A stretch of DNA of 63,039 bases. Origin: a virus. Positions 61,992 through 63,039 of this stretch are shown one piece after another (the stretch's first letter is position 1; each line of letters opens with the position of its first letter). Below the pieces are notes generated by a model. It did not search any database and had not been told where the DNA came from. It worked only from the letters and a program-made list of their open reading frames with translations. The DNA is taken from positions 1 to 63,039 of the IMG/VR virus record IMGVR_UViG_3300046519_000446. One strand, written 5' to 3'. A program made the position numbers and the translations under genes.

Positions 61992-63039
61992 GGGCGATCT
62001 GGGCGACTTGGATGAGGTGCGGCGGATCCAAGACGGCGCCGCGGTGCTCTATCGCCGCCTGAAGCAGGATCGGGTTGCGCCGGCCGCCGAGCGCCGGGAC
62101 ATGCCGACGCTCAACCGTCTCTGGCAGTCGTCCAGCCCGTTCAAGCAGAAGAAGCCTCGCACCCAGCAGGGTTACGCCTACCACGCCGGGCTGATCGAAG
62201 ATTGGTCGGCATCGGTCAATCACCCGCTCGTCGCCACCATGGGGCGCGACAAGATCGAGAAATACCTGACGACCTTCGACAATCGTCCGACGACGCGACG
62301 GCATGTGAAGATCGTCCTGAAGATGCTGCTGGACCACGCGGAGGCGCTGGGCTGGATCGAGAAGAACCCGGCCGCCAAGATCAAGATGTCCGCGCCCAAG
62401 ACCACGGTCGTGATCTGGGAGCCGGCCGACGTCGAGTTCTACGCGTTCGCCAGCGCTGTCGCCGGGCAACCAGGGCTCGCGGCCTTGATCCTCACCGAGT
62501 GGGAGATCGGCCAGCGCCTGACCGACGTCCGCCTGTTCCGCTACACCAGGGACTGGAAGGCCGGGACCAAGGCGGCAGAATACGACGCCAAGGCGGGGGT
62601 GTTTCGGTTCTGGCAGGCCAAGACGCAGCAGTACGTCACTATCCCCGTCAGCGAGCGCCTGAGGGCGATCCTGGCCACCTGCGAGACGGACGACAGCTTC
62701 TACCTGTTCCGCGACGCCGCGACAGGCAAGCCGTTCGCCGAGCAACGCCTGGCACACGTGTTCGAGGCCATCCGCGATCTGGCCATCTCGCTCGATGTCG
62801 GCCGTCATCTCGTCATCCGCGCCCTGCGTCATGGCTGCGTCGTGCAGCTCGCCCGCGCCGAATGCACCGTGCCGGAAATCGCCAGCATCACGGGCCACAC
62901 CATTGGGTCGGTGGAGCAAATTCTGTCGACCTACCTCCCGAGGGACAACCAAGTCGCTTGGAACGCTCAGGCCAAGCGCGGACTGATTCTCGGTGCTCAA
63001 AACGGTGTGGCGCGGAACGGATCGGGCTCAAAGGTCTAA
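61804..63039 (+). CDS. int: Tyrosine-type integrase
   Basis: The protein has 411 residues. N-terminal arm-type region to about 90, core-binding domain about 100-185, catalytic domain after 205. Catalytic residues: Arg238 (IGQRLTDVR), Lys273 (QAKTQQYV), Arg342 in ALRHG, His365 in TGH and Tyr377 (STYLPRD). The first box II residue, usually His, is Arg339. The stop codon ends at the last base, so the attachment site and the reconstituted tRNA-Lys would follow directly. Confidence 0.9.
   Translation: MKTPLPTNGTLTPLPSVTLELGKYVTLRPRRDGTYRVFFQVPAKLRPSGWLSLIPLPLDGARRGDLGDLDEVRRIQDGAAVLYRRLKQDRVAPAAERRDMPTLNRLWQSSSPFKQKKPRTQQGYAYHAGLIEDWSASVNHPLVATMGRDKIEKYLTTFDNRPTTRRHVKIVLKMLLDHAEALGWIEKNPAAKIKMSAPKTTVVIWEPADVEFYAFASAVAGQPGLAALILTEWEIGQRLTDVRLFRYTRDWKAGTKAAEYDAKAGVFRFWQAKTQQYVTIPVSERLRAILATCETDDSFYLFRDAATGKPFAEQRLAHVFEAIRDLAISLDVGRHLVIRALRHGCVVQLARAECTVPEIASITGHTIGSVEQILSTYLPRDNQVAWNAQAKRGLILGAQNGVARNGSGSKV

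Larger units (their letters stand above)
3132..63039. mobile_element. Integrated podovirus-like prophage (right end outside window)
   Basis: Everything from the tRNA-Lys remnant to the integrase at the right edge reads as one temperate phage: immunity region, early recombination genes, terminase, portal, scaffold, capsid, tail accessory proteins, lysis genes and tail fibre. About 60 kb are visible. The left border is the 48-base tRNA 3' fragment. The right border is not seen, but the integrase ends at the final base, the usual position just inside the other attachment arm. No structural gene looks broken. One insertion element (TnpB) interrupts the early region at about 57.9-59.2 kb. Confidence 0.9.

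Overview
The window is high-GC alphaproteobacterial DNA. Short chromosomal genes at the left end, a tRNA-Lys remnant, and several phage proteins related to Caulobacter-type regulators (GcrA family, alpha-type SspB) point to a host in or near Caulobacterales. Almost all of it (about 3.13 kb to the right edge) is one tailed-phage prophage. Bases 1-2925 are host chromosome: a MoxR-type AAA+ ATPase, a DUF4350-like protein and a DUF4129-like protein, in one overlapping minus-strand operon. At 3132-3179 lies the 3' half of a tRNA-Lys(TTT) gene, which I read as one attachment-site arm. The tyrosine integrase ends at the last base of the window, so the other arm, with the reconstituted tRNA, should lie just past the right edge.

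Layout of the prophage. 3.2-5.5 kb: small accessory genes (GIY-YIG protein, ribbon-helix-helix repressor with a palindromic operator and promoter, small unknowns). 5.5-7.4 kb: a 2OG-Fe(II) dioxygenase and a SAM methyltransferase whose start codons overlap head to head. 7.4-33.1 kb, minus strand: late genes, read from high to low coordinates: terminase subunits, a FAD-dependent oxidoreductase, portal, scaffold, capsid, HNH nuclease, adaptor and tail accessory proteins, three large internal/ejection-type proteins, membrane proteins, a phosphoesterase, endolysin and overlapping spanins, tail fibre. This set (P22-type portal, gp10-like tail accessory protein, no tape measure or tail tube) suggests a podovirus. 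33.4-46.4 kb, minus strand: a dense translationally coupled run of small unknown genes leading from a regulatory/replication block: two GcrA-like proteins, two proteins resembling DnaA domain IV, a DNA methyltransferase, RusA, an HNH/AP2 nuclease, a DUF1376 protein and an SspB homologue. 46.4-48.8 kb: immunity region with divergent Cro-like and CI-like genes, five matching operator sites, and a secreted repeat protein that looks like a lysogenic-conversion gene. 48.8-63.0 kb, plus strand: early genes, including two DNA methyltransferases, Gp157, a Bet/RecT annealing protein, a J-domain protein, an HNH nuclease, a TnpB insertion element, a DUF3850 protein, excisionase and integrase.

How it may work together. 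A CI-like repressor appears to act on three promoters through a shared 15-bp operator. The early right arm supplies recombination and DNA modification. The minus-strand middle block is the most unusual part. It concentrates homologues of host cell-cycle and proteolysis regulators (GcrA, DnaA DNA-binding domain, the ClpXP adaptor SspB) beside DNA methyltransferase genes, while no phage polymerase or helicase is recognisable. I infer that the phage depends on the host replisome and may tune the host cell cycle. That is a hypothesis drawn from gene content. Family assignments come from reading motifs, not from database searches.
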